From positions 317,269 through 370,454 of the forward strand of contig NMRA01000198.1 in NCBI GenBank assembly GCA_002633005.1: DNA of 53,186 bases, in the 5' to 3' direction. Numbering within the stretch: the stretch's first letter is position 1; the number at the start of each line of letters is the position of its first letter. The notes under the pieces are model-generated. The model saw only the letters and a program-made list of their open reading frames with translations. It did no database searches and was not told where the DNA came from. The stretch is from Phoronis australis (taxonomy: Eukaryota > Phoronida > Phoronidae). Of the stretch, positions 1-13,600 are shown one piece after another. Made by a program: the position numbers and the translations under genes.

Positions 1-3000
1 CAGCCTTAAACAAATGTGTGATAATGAATCTGTTGTCTGCCATATCCGTGGAACTTGCAGTGCTGCACTTTTTATGTCCGGTTGGGCCTGACTTCAGCAA
101 TGCCTCATTTCAAAAACACAAACTGATGTAGTAAGGCCTCCTACTGCTTCAAAATTGATTTCTTCTTGCGTTTCACTCAAATGAGAAGCACATTTTTGAG
201 ATTGGGTGCGATTGTCCAATCGTTGCTAGTGATGGTTCAACTCAATAAGATGAAATTGAGGGACTCACTATGTTATGCACCAAGACCGAAAGCTATATGG
301 CAGGAAATACACTAGCTCCATGAACAGATACTAGATAGAGTTAGGCTGGAAATAGAGAGGTACCTTGACTGGACTTAGATGGAGTTTTGCTGAAATATAG
401 AATTGTTTTGCATCAAACCTCTTAGGATTACAGTCTAGTTAGTTCGAAAACAAGGCTGTTTAGTTGCTTTTTTACCACACCAAGGTTTGATCTGATTTAT
501 ATGCGTACTTCAACATTTCAAATTGTCTCATTTTCTGTAAATTTTTTAGATAAACCTTCATTCAATTGGTGGTCTATTTTTTCAGTTGCACGCTGTTTTG
601 TTTTGGATAACCTTTTTCAAGTGCAAAAATGGAACCAAAGTTGTGAACACCAAAACAAAGTGTTCTACCCTAGTTGCATTGTGAACAGTGGGCATGAGGA
701 TCACAACCTCTATTTATCAATTGCGTGCTGCTTTGTGTAGCTGCTTTAAATGCAGCTGTTAGCCTCATTCTTGATTGGCAATTGGAGAACTGGATGCGAG
801 GTATGTTCACCAGTTTGTAATGGTGTTAGAGGCTGGATGCAAGACAAAAAATAGACTGGTTTTTTGACTGGACAATAGATGGAGTTACAAGCTGGTCCAT
901 TTGAGTACTATTAACGGTTTCACTCAAAAGACATTCCACATTATGTGCAAGACTTCTTGTCTCAAAAATAAGAAAATTTTGTTAATTTTTGTCTTCCATG
1001 TTTGTAAATAATGAATAATTCAATGGACACTACCGAGGTTGCCCCATTTCATTCAGTTTGATGTCTGGTACTACTCTTGTCATTTTAATTTTAGAAATAT
1101 CATTATAACTGTTTCGTATATCAAGTTGAGTTGTCTTATATCAGTAATTACTGATAGATCTCACACAAGATAACCAATTCTCCCATTCCAATTTAGTTTG
1201 ATCACTCGCTGGGCTCATTACACAAATTCACATTCAGTTCCAGCTCTGGGACTAGGTATATCACTCTAGTCCATTGTTAGTGTTGTGTTTCAACTCACCG
1301 TACAATTACCTACCATGTTTCAATGGGGGTTAATAAAACCATTGATCAACAAGTACCAGAGAACCAAAACCTAATGCATCTATTTTGGCTAATATCGTAT
1401 TTATTTGGGTAAAAATGATCCTAACTCAACTTTGGAATCCTTGGTGTATCAGTTTATTTTAGCCAGTGTTTTATTATGGTAAACCCATCACTCATGCGGT
1501 ACTTGGGCTACTCCATGCAATAGCACCTTAGATCAGATTCCCTGAGAAACGGGCCTCTTGACGACAGTGGGGCTTGTACACATGTACTGACAAAGTACAT
1601 AAAGTACAAGATGCCCACCAATTGTAACTACTCTAGCTCAGTAACACAAGTCTGAGACATCTTGTTTATTTAAATAAATATGAAAAAGAAGTGAAATTTT
1701 GATCTTTAATGCAATATGTCATTAGTAAAGTTGTATGTATTTTAATGAGAAATGCAATACATGTACTTGTTTTGCAAGTGTCCATTTTATGAATATAACT
1801 AGTAATCTTCAATGAATCTACACAGTATTTAAAGAATGGTTTACTTGAGTGACATACAATTGAAACAGAATATTTTGGGAGTTATTTGCTTGTCATAGGG
1901 TGTGGGGTCAGTGCACTACCTTTTCTGTTGTGTGATTAGGTGCAAGTGTCATTTTGTTGTAAAAAAACACCAACATTCATTAATTGTAATATGATCTAAA
2001 ACGAGTCACTCCTCTTAATCATGGTTCTGTTTTTTTCAAAGAATGCAAGTTGTATCATTGCTCAAGATGGTTCACCTTTTTGTAACTGGTTTTAATTTGC
2101 ACACAATTCGTTCACTTAACTCTGACATGAAAATCCTCAAGTCTTCACATTAAAAATGACCAACTTCATGTCAGTTGTAATGTCTTACTCTCACAAAAAG
2201 GCTGCATTGTGTTTGCAATGATCAGCTGTACAACTTTTGAAATAACGTGCCAATTTTTTTGTTGAAAACATTTGGTGATTGTTGGTCATGTGGCAGCCTC
2301 TTGTGACGTAATCTCAATAAGCAGCAGCACACTATCTCTTGTCGATATTTTATCTGTGCTTATAAAGTTCTTGTTGGAAATAAATTCTGTTATGTTGCCG
2401 TATTCTTTGAAAGGTTTGCATACAGGTTGCATTTTTTCTACTCAGATATGTCCATGTCATCTCCGTGTCAGGTAATTGTGTTAAGAGAAAACAATTCGCC
2501 ATTAGAGTATCATTTGGTGGAGTAACATCTCAAAGTTATCCATTGTTATTCAAGAAATTTTGAATCGTTGTCTGACTTGGTCATTACTTATTCACTACTT
2601 GTTAACTCCTTTCTGACACTGTCCAAACTAAAAAATCTACTGAATATGTGCGACTGCCTATACGCATAAATGTAAAACACTATAGCAAAACTTAAGCAGC
2701 AAGTTTTTACAGTAACAGTAGATCCTGATGTGCATTCAATTAATACTAACTTCTTTAAGGTAATCCAGGACCCTAGAAAAGTGTCCAAACTTGGCTAGCT
2801 TTGTAACATCTTGCCTCAGAAATGTTGTTCAGATTCATACAAAACTTTCAGATACTATGCTTTATGCATTGTTTTTAAAGTGTTGCATCTTCGACAAGTC
2901 AGAAGTTGCATAAAATGGCAAAATGTTAATTTACAAAACTATAACAGTGTGTTTGAGATTTCACCTTGAAGATTTATATCAAATGAAAATGGGTAATACT

Positions 3001-3346
3001 ATTGATAGCTTTGTTTTGCTAGCAATGTAACTTTGTTTTACTAAAGTAATTTTTACTCAACAGATTTGGTCAAATGACTAGCAATGGCACAGTAGTAAAA
3101 AATCAAATTCTACAGGCTTTCTACTTTTGCCAAGTTCAAATTTTAGGTTTTGTAGACACTTGACTAGATTTGCAGGCTTGTCTATAAGGTCCTGCATAAT
3201 TTAAGAACGCACAAAACTGAACAAGGGAGGACTGTCTGCACCCATATGTAAATGTCTTTAGTCTTGTATACACACCATATATGATGAACAACAGAAACTC
3301 TCAGTGAAGTGTGCTGTGCTATACCAAACTTCAACAAAATTAGCCT
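1..3346. other. No gene seen
   Basis: Visibly A+T-rich. Open frames are short and unrelated to any family I know. Apart from the repeat at 561-850, I see nothing supportable. Confidence 0.6.
561..850. repeat. Dispersed repeat shared with 29.76-30.11 kb
   Basis: CAGTTGCACGCTGTTTTGTT and, further on, GAACTGGATGCGAGGTATGT with GGCTGGATGCAAGACAAA match 29757-29815 and 30040-30108 in order and orientation. Confidence 0.6.
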
Positions 3347-4414
3347 TTTATTATAAAAATAAAAATCTACCAATATTACAATACACTTTCTACAAAATTT
3401 ACCACAAAGATATTTAATCAACGCTGTATGATCAATCAAAAATGCTTAATTACACTAACAATGCTTTCTTGCCAACACAAAATGACAAGAGAGCGATAAC
3501 CATCATGTGATCTGAACCAGACTAAATACAGAGTTTTTGTCAACAAAATACAGTTTGCAACATCAGTGTTCATCACCTGACATTAGCAACCTCCCCGAGA
3601 GTCAACTTCTGGGGATCGAGAAACTCCAGGGGATCAAGAAACTGAAAGGTGACCTGAAAACGAGTTCAGACGGACTTTAAAGCTAAGCCAATGTTGCCAT
3701 CACAAAATGCATTCAAATCTCAATAAGTGGTGCGAACAATTATGCAATGGAACAACTACAACCAAAGCAACTCATATAACATGCAATTGGGTTGGAAATG
3801 GAGAAATGGAATGTTATAAGTAAAGGAACATGATAAATTACGTTTGCTGTATCATTGTTGTCAATGTTAAATGGCCTTATGCAAAGCTCTACAAAAGTTT
3901 CAACCATACTGGCCTGCTGTGTACCATAATACTATACAAATTACATTGAAAGTACCATGACCAAATACTTGAATTCCAGCTAATATGTGTCGACACAGAG
4001 AGCAACCAAAAATACCCGTCTGGAATTTTCTCACATTACCATGAATATCATACATTTACAAAATATAATACAATTACCTTGGCCCCAACTACCAATGGTT
4101 CCTCATGATTGTAAAATCTAATACTACAGAGACGAGGCAGTTCTGGTGCACAATCTAAGCACACCTGGAGTGCATGCAAGTCAAAACAAATGGTACTTCA
4201 TAGTAGACAGACACACCGGGTACTATACATGCCTCCATTACAGCACTATAACAGTAGTCGAGCAGAGGAGGGGTCAAGACTCCTTCGACCTTCTCTTGGT
4301 TTCACAACAAAAACAACCTGCGTACTTTGCCACAATATTATTGACAGTACACCAACATTGTTTCTCTTCCCACACTAAGTCATTGCTTGGGGAAAGCAGC
4401 CTCAGGCACGTGAA
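3347..4414 (-). other. Probable 3' UTR of ninein ending near a poly(A) signal
   Basis: No open frame of note. An AATAAA on the minus strand at 3347-3352 is the clearest polyadenylation signal downstream of the stop, giving a UTR of about 1.07 kb. Other signals cannot be excluded. Confidence 0.4.
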
Positions 4415-4603
4415 TCAACCGAGAGCAGCTCGACTCACTCTTCCCAGCACTCCCTGTAGTGCATGGCATTTCTCCTCATACTTGCATCGCGTTCTCTCTG
4501 CCTCCTTCTGGCGTTTCTCCGTCACATACATTGCCTTCATCAACTCGGCATTTTCAATGTACAGGTCTTTACACAGCAGCTCAAACTTCGCCAACTTTTC
4601 AAG
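4415..4603 (-). CDS. NIN: Ninein exon 19 (residues 1242-1303): conserved C terminus and stop
   Basis: LEKLAKFELLCKDLYIENAEL followed by MKAMYVTEKRQKEAER is the most recognisable C-terminal signature of ninein in this gene. Stop TGA at 4415-4417. Confidence 0.94.
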   Translation of the reverse strand, partial: LEKLAKFELLCKDLYIENAELMKAMYVTEKRQKEAERTRCKYEEKCHALQGVLGRVSRAALG

Positions 4604-7600
4604 CTGAAAAGTCAGAATCAAATTTTGAACAAATGTATAAATCGAAAACAAAAAGGCATACAACTCTTTAACGTAGTATGGCCACAAAAGCTACTTTCAC
4701 TATGGACAAATGCAAGAATGACCCTCAAAAACTTCAAGACCTACCCTTAACATCAAGGTAACTCTGAGGGATTTATTCCTAATTGCAGAGCATCCCAGAA
4801 TATGAGCAACAACCAACTGTGCAATAGTGGTGAGGAGGCAGTGTGGCCCAGTGAGTTGGGTGTCCACCTCCTGTTCTCAAGGTCGTAGGTTCAAATCCCA
4901 CTGGACCTCAATGCTAGACTCTTGACTTAAGTCTCTAGCTCCTCAGCTCAAGTGTTAATTTGTGAGTACACGAGTTACATGTGTACATTAATAAACGAAA
5001 AATGATTTCAGATGTTTGGTGTGGACGACTCATGCATTGTGTATCCAATCATCTGCACTGCTAGTTTTTAACAGTGCACACCACAGATAATCAGACAAAA
5101 TCATGTAGACTTCTGTGACATGATGGCTGGGTGCGAATGGAACTCATCATAACAGTAGCCTCCCAACATGATCAGGAATCATGGGAAGTTAACAGCAAAG
5201 TAAGCAAGTTTGAAACACCATTCCACAACTTTTTTGACACGAGGGGTCATTACCAGTCATTTTTGCTTAAAACGGAAAGTCATGACAAGGAAACAGAGTT
5301 TCATCAGATTCTTTGTGCGGTATGTACACTAACAAGACAACCTATGATCTCCCTTACCTTACCTCAAACCAATCAGACAGTACCATCAAGTTATCTGCAC
5401 TCTACTCATCTTAATACTCCTCATCCTACCTCCAGGCAAATAAAGAGCAGCTTCAACTCACCTGAGCTCTACTCTTCTCCATCTGTTCATTCAGCAGTGA
5501 CTGGGTCAGTCGCACCCTCTTCCGGAGCTCCTCCATCTCCGTCTCTGTTCTCTTCGTCTCAAGTTCATTCCTGCCCTCCGTGTCCAACAACAGTTTCATT
5601 GTCTCGGCAGTCTGGCTCTCCAACGCCCTCTCCAGGTCGCCATTGTTGCACTCCAGCTGACGTACGCGTGCCAACACTGCCTCATACTTATCCAAATCGA
5701 TCAGCTCCCCCTGTCGGTCAATTAGGAACTGTTTCTCCCGGAAATGCTGCGATTGAGCTAGTGTCAAATTGGCATTAGCCTCCAGCAGCTTGTCGCGGGC
5801 TTGCTTCAGCTGTTCCTTTAATGAAGCCCTCTCCTTCTGCCATTCCTTGGCACGCTCTTGGTTGGCGGCAGTGTTCAGTGTCTCCTCTCTGCCGTCAATT
5901 ACAGATTGTATTCGCTCCTGCTTCAATTTATAAACCTGCTCCTCCAGGTCGGCCACAGTATCGTTATTCTCTTCAAGAACCTGTTGCAGATGGTCCTTCA
6001 GCTCATCAATAGTATCCTCTGCCTGTAGTGAATAACAAGAGATTATCATCCAATGCATTGGATTAAGATAACTCTTATCAGGAAATGATGTTTTTAATTT
6101 GAACACTAAGGCCTCTTTGTGGAAATCACATACTGAAATAAGCAGTATATGACTATTGTAGAGTTTTCACAATTTTGTGGACAGTCATAGACGCAGGCTT
6201 CCATCTCTGCAAAGTACAGGCTGCATGTATATTAAACTATGTCAAACATATCTGGCTTAATAATAACGATAACATCAGAGTCTGGGATCTCATCTTTGAG
6301 CTTGAAATTAAACTTAAAATTGAGTATAAAGCATGCGAGCACCCAAGGGGGGCTCAAATGAGCCCCCTATTTGGCGGAAGTGAGCATAAAGGTCCACCTC
6401 AGAGAAACAAAAACTCCGAACAAAAAGTATAAAATAAGACATATGTCCACTAAAACAGCAGGAACTAACAAAATTCAACAAATGCAATATTCAAAACTTT
6501 GAACGAACCCCGCGAATCTTAGTAAAAGGTACACATTCTCAAAAATTCGAGCCTCCCATTTTTTAGGTTGGGTTCGCCTGTGCAATGGTAAGACTCTGGA
6601 GTTCATACTTTTTACAAATGTGGCTATCAATCCCAAAGTCACTTTCTTCCCATGTGTTTCAGAGGTTATTTTCTCAAAATGGCCGCCATGCGTGTGCAAC
6701 TGGTTTTACCAAGTGCAATGCTTCACTGAATGGTATAGTAACATTGACTACGGGTGGAGAAGACAATGCTATGACTGTGCAACATGTTCTCTGCTTGTTT
6801 TGTAAGCTAGATGTTGTCAGCAAGAACTAATTAGATGTTCTAGGTAGTTGAAGCGGCTGAACCAGTGGAGTGTTCCAGTATAATAGGCTCTTTACCAAGA
6901 CAAGTAGGCATCATTGTTCTCAGATTAATAAACAATTCTGCTTTCTGAAAAGAGTTCAATAACACTAAATTTTTATCAGCGCCACATGAAACATTTTCAA
7001 ATCCCATGTGAGCATTTTCAGCAACATCGACTCCGTGCCCTTACCCTGTCGTTCTCATCGCGTAGCATCTCAACTTCGCGGTTCAGCCGATCTATTTCGA
7101 TGTGGTTCTCAGTCAGACCTTGGTCTGTTTCCCTCAGCATCATATTCTCATCTTCCAATGCGTGCACTTGTTTCAACAGTTCTTCTTTCTCACTGTTGAA
7201 CGCCTCGCGGATTCGCTCAACCTGATCTACCAGTCCATCCTGAAACGGCAAGAGGCAGTCATCTTGAAACAGCATGAACCACCATTGAAACAGCTTTTAG
7301 GAAAGCAACTGATATGACACTGTCACAGTAAATGAGATTTTTTACGTTATCATGAGTGCATTTTTGGAGATTTGCAAATATGCAACTTAAAATTTAAGAA
7401 ATGGTTTCATAAAAATGCTACATATCAGCTCAACCCTGAACACTCATTAAAAACTGGAAAAGTTAACTTGCCTCACTGCATTATTAGAGTTCAGTTCAGA
7501 CAGATGAGAAAACAAAGTGAAACAACCACAACACCTAGAATGCTTACCTGTCCCAATATAATAATAAAACTATTGTGCACAAATTCAAATCTCATTGACT

Positions 7601-10600
7601 TAAGCATTACCTCCAATTCACTTCTGACTTTTTCTGTCTGTTCTGCCTTAATTCTCTGCCTCTCCTCAAGAAGTCGCTGCTGTAGACTATCCAACTCATC
7701 ACTATGACTCTGTTTACTTTTTTCCAGCTTTACTTTCTGTTCCTTCAGTTCTCGCTCATGCAGTGCTTTCAAATCCTCTTTCTCTGCCGTGAATGCTTTA
7801 CCTGTACAGCCAATGCAATAAACTTATTTAGCTGATAAAAAGCACCAATGTGCCTAACCATGCATTGCCCACATTGACTCAATAGAAGACAGCTGCAATG
7901 CAACAATCACATGATAGCGAAGACATGTGCAACCATCTCGTTTTTACAAATTTTCCACAAAATCACTTGCAACAGCTTCTTATTTAATTTGAACTTTTCT
8001 TATCTAGTAAAATTGTGCTTTTCATGAACAAAAATGCATTCTCGTCTAACCCTGGAAAGTGTGTGCCAAGCCCACAGGCAGATTTATGATGTTGTAAGGA
8101 TGCTCAAACAACAATTTTCAAAGAAAAATGTTCGCATTAACAATAAAAAAAATTATAAATCCATGCGCATTTTTGTTGTTTTCTTTTCTTTACTGGTCAT
8201 GTCCGGTTCCCTAGGCCTCTCTAAATCCCCCTACGCATTCCACTTATTCGATAAAATGTAATTCGATCAAAACACAATTTCTAAATATAGCCAACACAAA
8301 AGCACAATTCCACAGACAGTCAGAAGTTCATTTAACTTTGACAAACAATAACAAACTTGATGAATATTTAATTAGCACCTACTACTTAATGATTTACTAT
8401 TTCTGAGGCATTAAAACGGAAGAACTACTAATCTTTAAAGGAATTAGTGCCTTAGAAGAAAACTGTTGCACTGCTAATCAATACACACACAAAAATACTT
8501 GTGCTCATTTCCCATGTTGCCATGTAAGCATATCCTGGCATTTAGGTCCACAAGTCAGTATGTAATGGTGTGCTTATATCCAAATCATTGTCATTAAAAC
8601 TCGTAGGCACATACATTAGGCTACACAGAAACGTCCACTTTAAAACATGTAAAAGACACACACCTGCCTGCGCTTAAAAGTTAGATATAATACATAACGT
8701 CAGAAATCCATGTGTACGCCTAAATGCGCACAACTATGGTAAGAAAGTAATTTTTTATTACAGTGACATGTGTTTGCACACCTGAATCAAAACAATAACA
8801 ACAAAACAGGAACACTCAGACCACCACGTGGCTCATAAGTCACTTTAGATACATGACCAAAAAGAGAACACATTGATGAAAGTGATCATATATAAGTGAA
8901 AATTTTCCATACCTCAAAATATTTTGATGAAAAATGCAGTTTTCCTGGTATACAAAACAATGACAATGTAATAGACTGACTCACTGAGATCAACTTTCTG
9001 TCGCTCAAACTGTTTGTTCAACTCTTCTCTGTCCGACTGATAGGACGACACCAGTTTGGCCTTCTCCTCTACAATAATGTCCTTTTTATAGCTATCAAGC
9101 AGTTCGTAGAAGTCGTCCTTTAATTTTCCTCTCAAAGCCTTTGCACCCTATGGAAATGTACACAATCTTTAAATATCTCCCTCTTGAGTGATATCAGAAC
9201 AAGGTGATAAGAGTTTCTGACACATTTCTCTCTGGAATAGGCACAATACCATGTCTGCATGACTGTATTTAGAGATTTTGGGACATCATACATGTTCAAC
9301 AGGGAATACTGTTTAACTACCCAGCAAACAATACATATTTGTAACAGCCAAGAAAATGAAGAACTATGGTGAATTTCACTCCCAGAGTACAAAGACGGGC
9401 GTTAATTAATAAGATTGATAGACAGAATGCTTGGTTGGTTTACCTCACTGAACATGTTTTCGTAATCTGAGATTCGTTTCTCCAAAGATTGCTTGAGACG
9501 ACTATTCTCCAGGTCAAATCTTTCTTGAAGCGATTTTTCTTTTTGTTCAAAATCCTTTTGAAGCTTCTGTAAGGAATGTTGTATATAGCAAGTCAGAGAT
9601 TGATGTTACAAACTTTTTGTCAGTACAAATTGGCTAGAACAAAAATTGACAAAAAGTAAACTAGTAGGAAAATTATAAAAAGCTTAAGAGTTATCCTATA
9701 CAAGCACCAAAATAAAAATATAATTAAACTATATCTCATTGTCTTAAAAATAATTCTCACCCAATCACAAAAATTGGTTTACAAAAGAAAGACTTAAAAA
9801 ATTCTTAATAAGACTTAATTATTGCAAAGCATGTACATTTTGTATTACCACACGCAATTATAAAATCTCTCTGTATACTTATTACATTGATAATAATGTA
9901 TTAAGATAACACTGTACATTAAATACAAAACAGTAACACAGGACAACCAGGTGCACCATTGGACAACAAGATGTACGAAGCAAGCTATGCCTGCCAACAT
10001 TTCTCCAACTAAATCCTTGCAACATCACTCCAAGTCTTAAACACAAAACAGTGCATTTAACTTGAGCATACACTCATCTCCATCTTGGCAATACCAGTTC
10101 CTGCATTCATTCTTTATCCAAATATCCCATAAAAATGTAATATTTTTGGTAAAGAAGCAGTGTAAAGATTGTTGGTAGATAGTGAAAGGATCATTTGTGG
10201 ACAACCTTTCAGTGCCACCTACAATTCACATGGATTGGGCTACAAAGCCGTGGGATTTGGCAGTGTTCTCCAACCATCATACGTATTAATATACCACAGT
10301 AGCACATGACTGTAGTGAAGCCTGTGATCCCGTCTCTCTGTTTTAAGTCAATCTTCTCCCTCATATACTCCAATATCCAGTCAATACTATACTAGAACCA
10401 CTGTACAGCACTCATTCACCTATTTCTATCAATGCATGACAGTATCACCATATTCACCACCCTCGCAAACAACTCACAATATACAGTCAATACACTAATA
10501 CCACCGTACTCACCTCTCTCTGCACTCTCAACTCCCTATCTCTCACTTACACCTAATAGTACCCAGTCGATACACTACAGTACCACTGTACTCACTTCTC

Positions 10601-13600
10601 TCTGCACTCTCAACTCTCACTAACACCTAATAGTACCCAGTCGATACACTACAGTACCACTGTACTCACTTCTCTCTGTACTCTCAACTCTCACTAACAC
10701 CTAACAGTACCCAGTCGATACACTACAGTACCACTGTACTCACCTCTCTCTGTACTCTCAACTCCCTGTTCATCCTATCCCTCGTCTGCTCCTCTTGTCT
10801 GTCCTGATCCTGCTGGAATGACCGTTCCAATGTCTCCTTCTCCGAGCGCATCTTCTCAATGACCTCCGACACCCGCACTTCGACCTCATCCTCAAACTCA
10901 GCATGTAGTCTCTTTGTGAGGCTCACTTTCTCTTCTGCAAATCGTTCTTCAAGAGTGTTCTTCTCATCCTCAAGTCGGTCAATCAGTTCGTGAGTTTTAT
11001 TCTCAAAGTCTTCTTTTAAGCGCTTCTGTAAATGATCCACGATTGCACATACAATACCTGACAAAGTGAAGAGTACACAAGTCATACTCTGGCTTCACTC
11101 TGACAAAGTTCAGCAGTACAGTTGTTCTAGTCCGTGCACTTAGCCCTTCAGATAAGTCGGATACTATTTTACTCAGACAACGGTAATAGTCTCTTACAAG
11201 GGTCTTGCATTTTGAGAACCAGTTTTCTTCATTGAACTGTGGTTATCAAACTGGTTCTTAAAATCAGACACCTCTGTAAGGATTATAGTCAGGATAACAG
11301 CTCACAGTTCGGTTGGATCCAACTTACATGGGTGTTACAGCAATACATTTTTGGAAACTATTACACAAGATATAAAATGTCTATATAGCTGAGCCTCTTT
11401 AATTTTAATTCGGTGCGGCATTGAAAAGTTTGTCAAAATCACAAGCAAATGTAGAACGACTAAAATTTGTTGCACAAAGATGTGAGTCAGACAAAATTGT
11501 CCAATGACAAAAAGAGAATAAACACAAACATGCCTATTACTACACCCACTGACCTTCTCATCTTGAAATTCCTTCAGGAGTCCCTCCTTCTCCCTCTCGT
11601 GAGCCTCCACCATGTCAGTGATCTCCTGTTTGAACGCCTGCTCCATCTGGTGGCTTTCCTGGTCCAGGTTCTGGCGGACCTCCTTCATCTGCTGATCCTT
11701 GTCAGCTCGCAGCTTATCCAGCTCTGCTTTTAGTCGCACCACTGAAAAAAAACAAAGTTCCCTATGTTGAATGGACTACATCATAACAACTATCTCATAT
11801 CTAGCGACTATTCCAGACCAGAGCGGTTTTCAAATGACATCATTCTAGGCCTGTGCTAAGCATTTGCAGTTGTTTCTCGAGCATGACAACAAAGAGTTCC
11901 TGTTAAACACCCAATGGAACCAGAGCAGTGCTTTTGGATAATTTCATCACGTTTTCTCGTGGAAAAAAAGTTCCCAACCCAACTTTGCACAAACAATTCA
12001 ACTTCAAAAGTCAAATAATTCGAAAAACTACCAGTTTCCCACAACAGTATCTGTATTTAATTCAGCCACTATCTTTTGCTGTGATGTCACTGAGAATGCC
12101 ATAATTTCTTTATCCATGACCACTCAAACTACTTTTACCATTACTAGTGATAATCAGGCACATACACACTGACAATTTTGTCCTTAAAGGTGGAGATAAA
12201 TCTTAACCTTTCTGCCCAAAAACGGCTTTTGATTTAAGCCACTCAACCTCATCGTGACCCTTGTTAATGATTTCTCGACATGAACAGAATTAACAGGTGC
12301 TTCCAGCCAGATCCATCAAGTCGCCAGTCAAAGCAGGTTAGTTTAAGTCGCTACAGCTTTATGGCTGCCCAGAAAACTATGGGCGATTAATTGCAACCAA
12401 TGTGAAATCAAACAAAGGATAAGAATGTAATGATGTTGCTTCAGAAGAGCAAATACACAAGTGAAGAAAGTTATTGCCAAAAGCGGCAGGAAATAGTTTA
12501 CAGTGTTTTGCACACTGGTCCTGGCCTCGTAACTGGACACACCTAAAAAGATATTTCCATAGTCATACCAAAGACAGACACATAGATTTTTTCCATGCAC
12601 AGCTTGTGGTAGATAAGGGTGCCCATTATATCAAAATCTGTACTGCAGGCATAATTCTGCTCACTAGAATGGGTTGTTGTAGCGTTGCATTCATTCTAAC
12701 TTGCCTCCAACCATCTTAGTTACAACCACAGCCTTACATAGTACAGGCATGCAGTCTTGCTTTTAAACAGCTCCCTCTGTTGACATTACACAGCCAGCTT
12801 CATTTACCTTCAATATCGTCCGATTCTTTCTTCACCAAAGGCAACCTTCTCCGTTGCGGTCCCGGAGTGGACTTTACACTGGCATCATCATCATCAGAAT
12901 TTTCTGCGGTTAAAATTAGTAAGAACTCACTCATACACACCACACATGCACGTAATTAGGCCCGTCTACCTATATCCAAATTAAGACATTTTTTCAATAA
13001 AAATAATTTTGTTCAAATGTTTCACTCGTAGGCGCATATGCCTAAGCTCCACTTATAAGTGCCGGCGATATTTTTTAATTTTATGTATACTGGATGTTGT
13101 TTATATTTTGAAGCATTCTTGGTACTTTTAATTCTCAGCCTTAAATTGAATCCACCAAAGTCCATCATTTTTTAAGCTAATTTTCATTCACAAAATATTT
13201 GAGAATTCGCTCTTTGATTTTACTCCACTATTTCACACATAGCCACATTTGTCCGTGGCCTTAAATATGTGCATGGCCTTAAATATGTGCCTAAACCAGT
13301 AGATAAGTTTACATACCCAGATTGAACGTCATTCATAGAACCCACCACCAATAGAAGTCACTGTCAGCAATGATTACCAATAACCTTAATTTCAACAGAT
13401 GATATAAACCTAATGTAACACATGGACACTTTAATGCATTCTTTTCCTTCCATATATGACACCACCAGGCCTCAGTCTCACAAAGATGTCTATTCACTAT
13501 ACCTGCAGCATATTTACACCAGCATGGTGTCTTTATTTTAGATTTCATATATTTACAATAGCAATCACCGAGTGCAACAATTGGACAATATAATGCTTAT

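Noticed and set aside
4146-4607. 153-codon plus-strand frame
   Set aside because: Antisense to ninein exon 19 and UTR; no recognisable domain.
5131-5778. 215-codon plus-strand open frame
   Set aside because: Mostly antisense to ninein exon 18, whose minus-strand frame is spliced, in phase and coiled-coil in character; the plus frame is Ser/Pro-rich shadow.
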